The notes under the pieces: model-generated
What the model was told of the DNA's origin: nothing
The model's input: only the letters and a program-made list of their open reading frames with translations
Databases searched by the model: none
DNA from: Nocardioides sp. L-11A
GTDB lineage: Bacteria > Actinomycetota > Actinomycetes > Propionibacteriales > Nocardioidaceae
Assembly (NCBI GenBank): GCA_029961745.1
Contig: CP124680.1
Coordinates: 5,146,001-5,210,000, forward strand
Length of the DNA stretch: 64,000 nt
Direction: 5' to 3'
Made by a program: the position numbers and the translations under genes
Shown: one piece after another, positions 63,624-64,000 of the stretch
Layout of the letters: every line of letters starts with the position of its first letter
Numbering within the stretch: the stretch's first letter is position 1

Positions 63624-64000
63624 TCAGGGTCGTCGGTCGGAGACGATGGTGACCGCGCTGACCAGGTCTCCCGGGCTGCCGCCCTGGTTCTGGACCAGCC
63701 CGAACCGCGGATCCGCGACCTGACGCTCGCCGGCCTCACCGCGGAACTGCAGCCACATCTCGAAGATCATCCGCAGCCCGCTCGCGCCGATCGGGTGCCC
63801 GAAGCTCTTCAGCCCGCCGTCGATGTTGACCGGCAGCGCGCCGTCGCGGTCGTAGCGGCCGTCGAGGACGTCGCGCCAGGCCTTGCCGCGCTCCGAGAAG
63901 CCGAGCTCCTCCATCAGGACCAGCTCGGTCGGCGTGAAGCAGTCGTGCACCTCGGCCAGCGAGATCTCGGTGGCGGGATCGGTGATGCCGGCCTGGGCGT
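63624..64000 (-). CDS. Thiolase-family protein, 5' end missing
   Basis: The C-terminal ~125 residues of a thiolase: EISLAEVHDCFTPTELVLME and NIDGGLKSFGHPIGASGLRM carry the His and second-Cys-type region. The frame is open to the right edge, so the nucleophilic Cys and start lie outside. Downstream gap to the TetR gene is 90 bases without a visible operator. Confidence 0.85.
   Translation of the reverse strand, partial: AQAGITDPATEISLAEVHDCFTPTELVLMEELGFSERGKAWRDVLDGRYDRDGALPVNIDGGLKSFGHPIGASGLRMIFEMWLQFRGEAGERQVADPRFGLVQNQGGSPGDLVSAVTIVSDRRP

Overview
The window is very GC-rich with strong G/C bias at third codon positions. It has many GTG starts, ATGA/GTGA stop-start overlaps, several F420-type LLM oxidoreductases, MaoC/FadE/Ltp families and KstR2-like TetR regulators. 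Together these point to an actinobacterium of the Nocardioides / Propionibacteriales type (genus inferred from gene style, not proven). No rRNA, tRNA, transposase, integrase or CRISPR array was recognised.

Layout. (1) 1-4257: three co-directional envelope or secreted proteins (a beta-propeller protein cut by the left edge, a secreted protein with a Pro-rich hinge, a Pro-rich single-pass membrane protein), then a 428-bp convergent gap with a terminator and a 100-bp-period tandem repeat. (2) 4686-7785: an Lrp/AsnC regulator diverging from 4-hydroxyphenylpyruvate dioxygenase, which is coupled to a Glu/Leu/Phe/Val-type dehydrogenase; this looks like aromatic amino-acid catabolism. (3) 7800-19399, all leftward: a GAF/PucR regulator followed by a tightly packed catabolic operon (FAH-family hydrolase, cyclase, complete Liv-type ABC transporter, CMD-family protein, acyl-CoA ligase, thiolase), with a divergent TetR gene. 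(4) 20155-27153: two large LAL-type LuxR regulators, a small lipoprotein and a secreted protein. A 19-bp palindrome lies between the second regulator and the lipoprotein gene, and a 14/19 copy lies at the same distance upstream of the secreted-protein gene. (5) 27651-64000: a catabolic island of about 36 kb.

The island contains two KstR2-like TetR regulators, three acyl-CoA ligases (one FadD3-like), four acyl-CoA dehydrogenases, five SDRs, a Baeyer-Villiger-type monooxygenase, four LLM oxidoreductases, two MaoC-type hydratases, three thiolase-family proteins (one paired with a DUF35 protein), a CoA-transferase, an HMG-CoA-lyase-like enzyme, an amidohydrolase, SnoaL-like proteins, two hotdog thioesterases, one Liv permease/ATPase set and two unlinked substrate-binding lipoproteins. 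Nearly every transcription unit of the island is preceded by one or two copies of a palindrome of the form ATCAAGC(A/G)-NN-TGCTTGAT or its KstR2-like core CAAGNNCTTG. I read the island as one TetR-controlled regulon that imports, activates and beta-oxidises a cyclic or branched acid. The substrate is not identifiable from sequence: the steroid ring-opening genes that would make it a cholesterol cluster are not visible.
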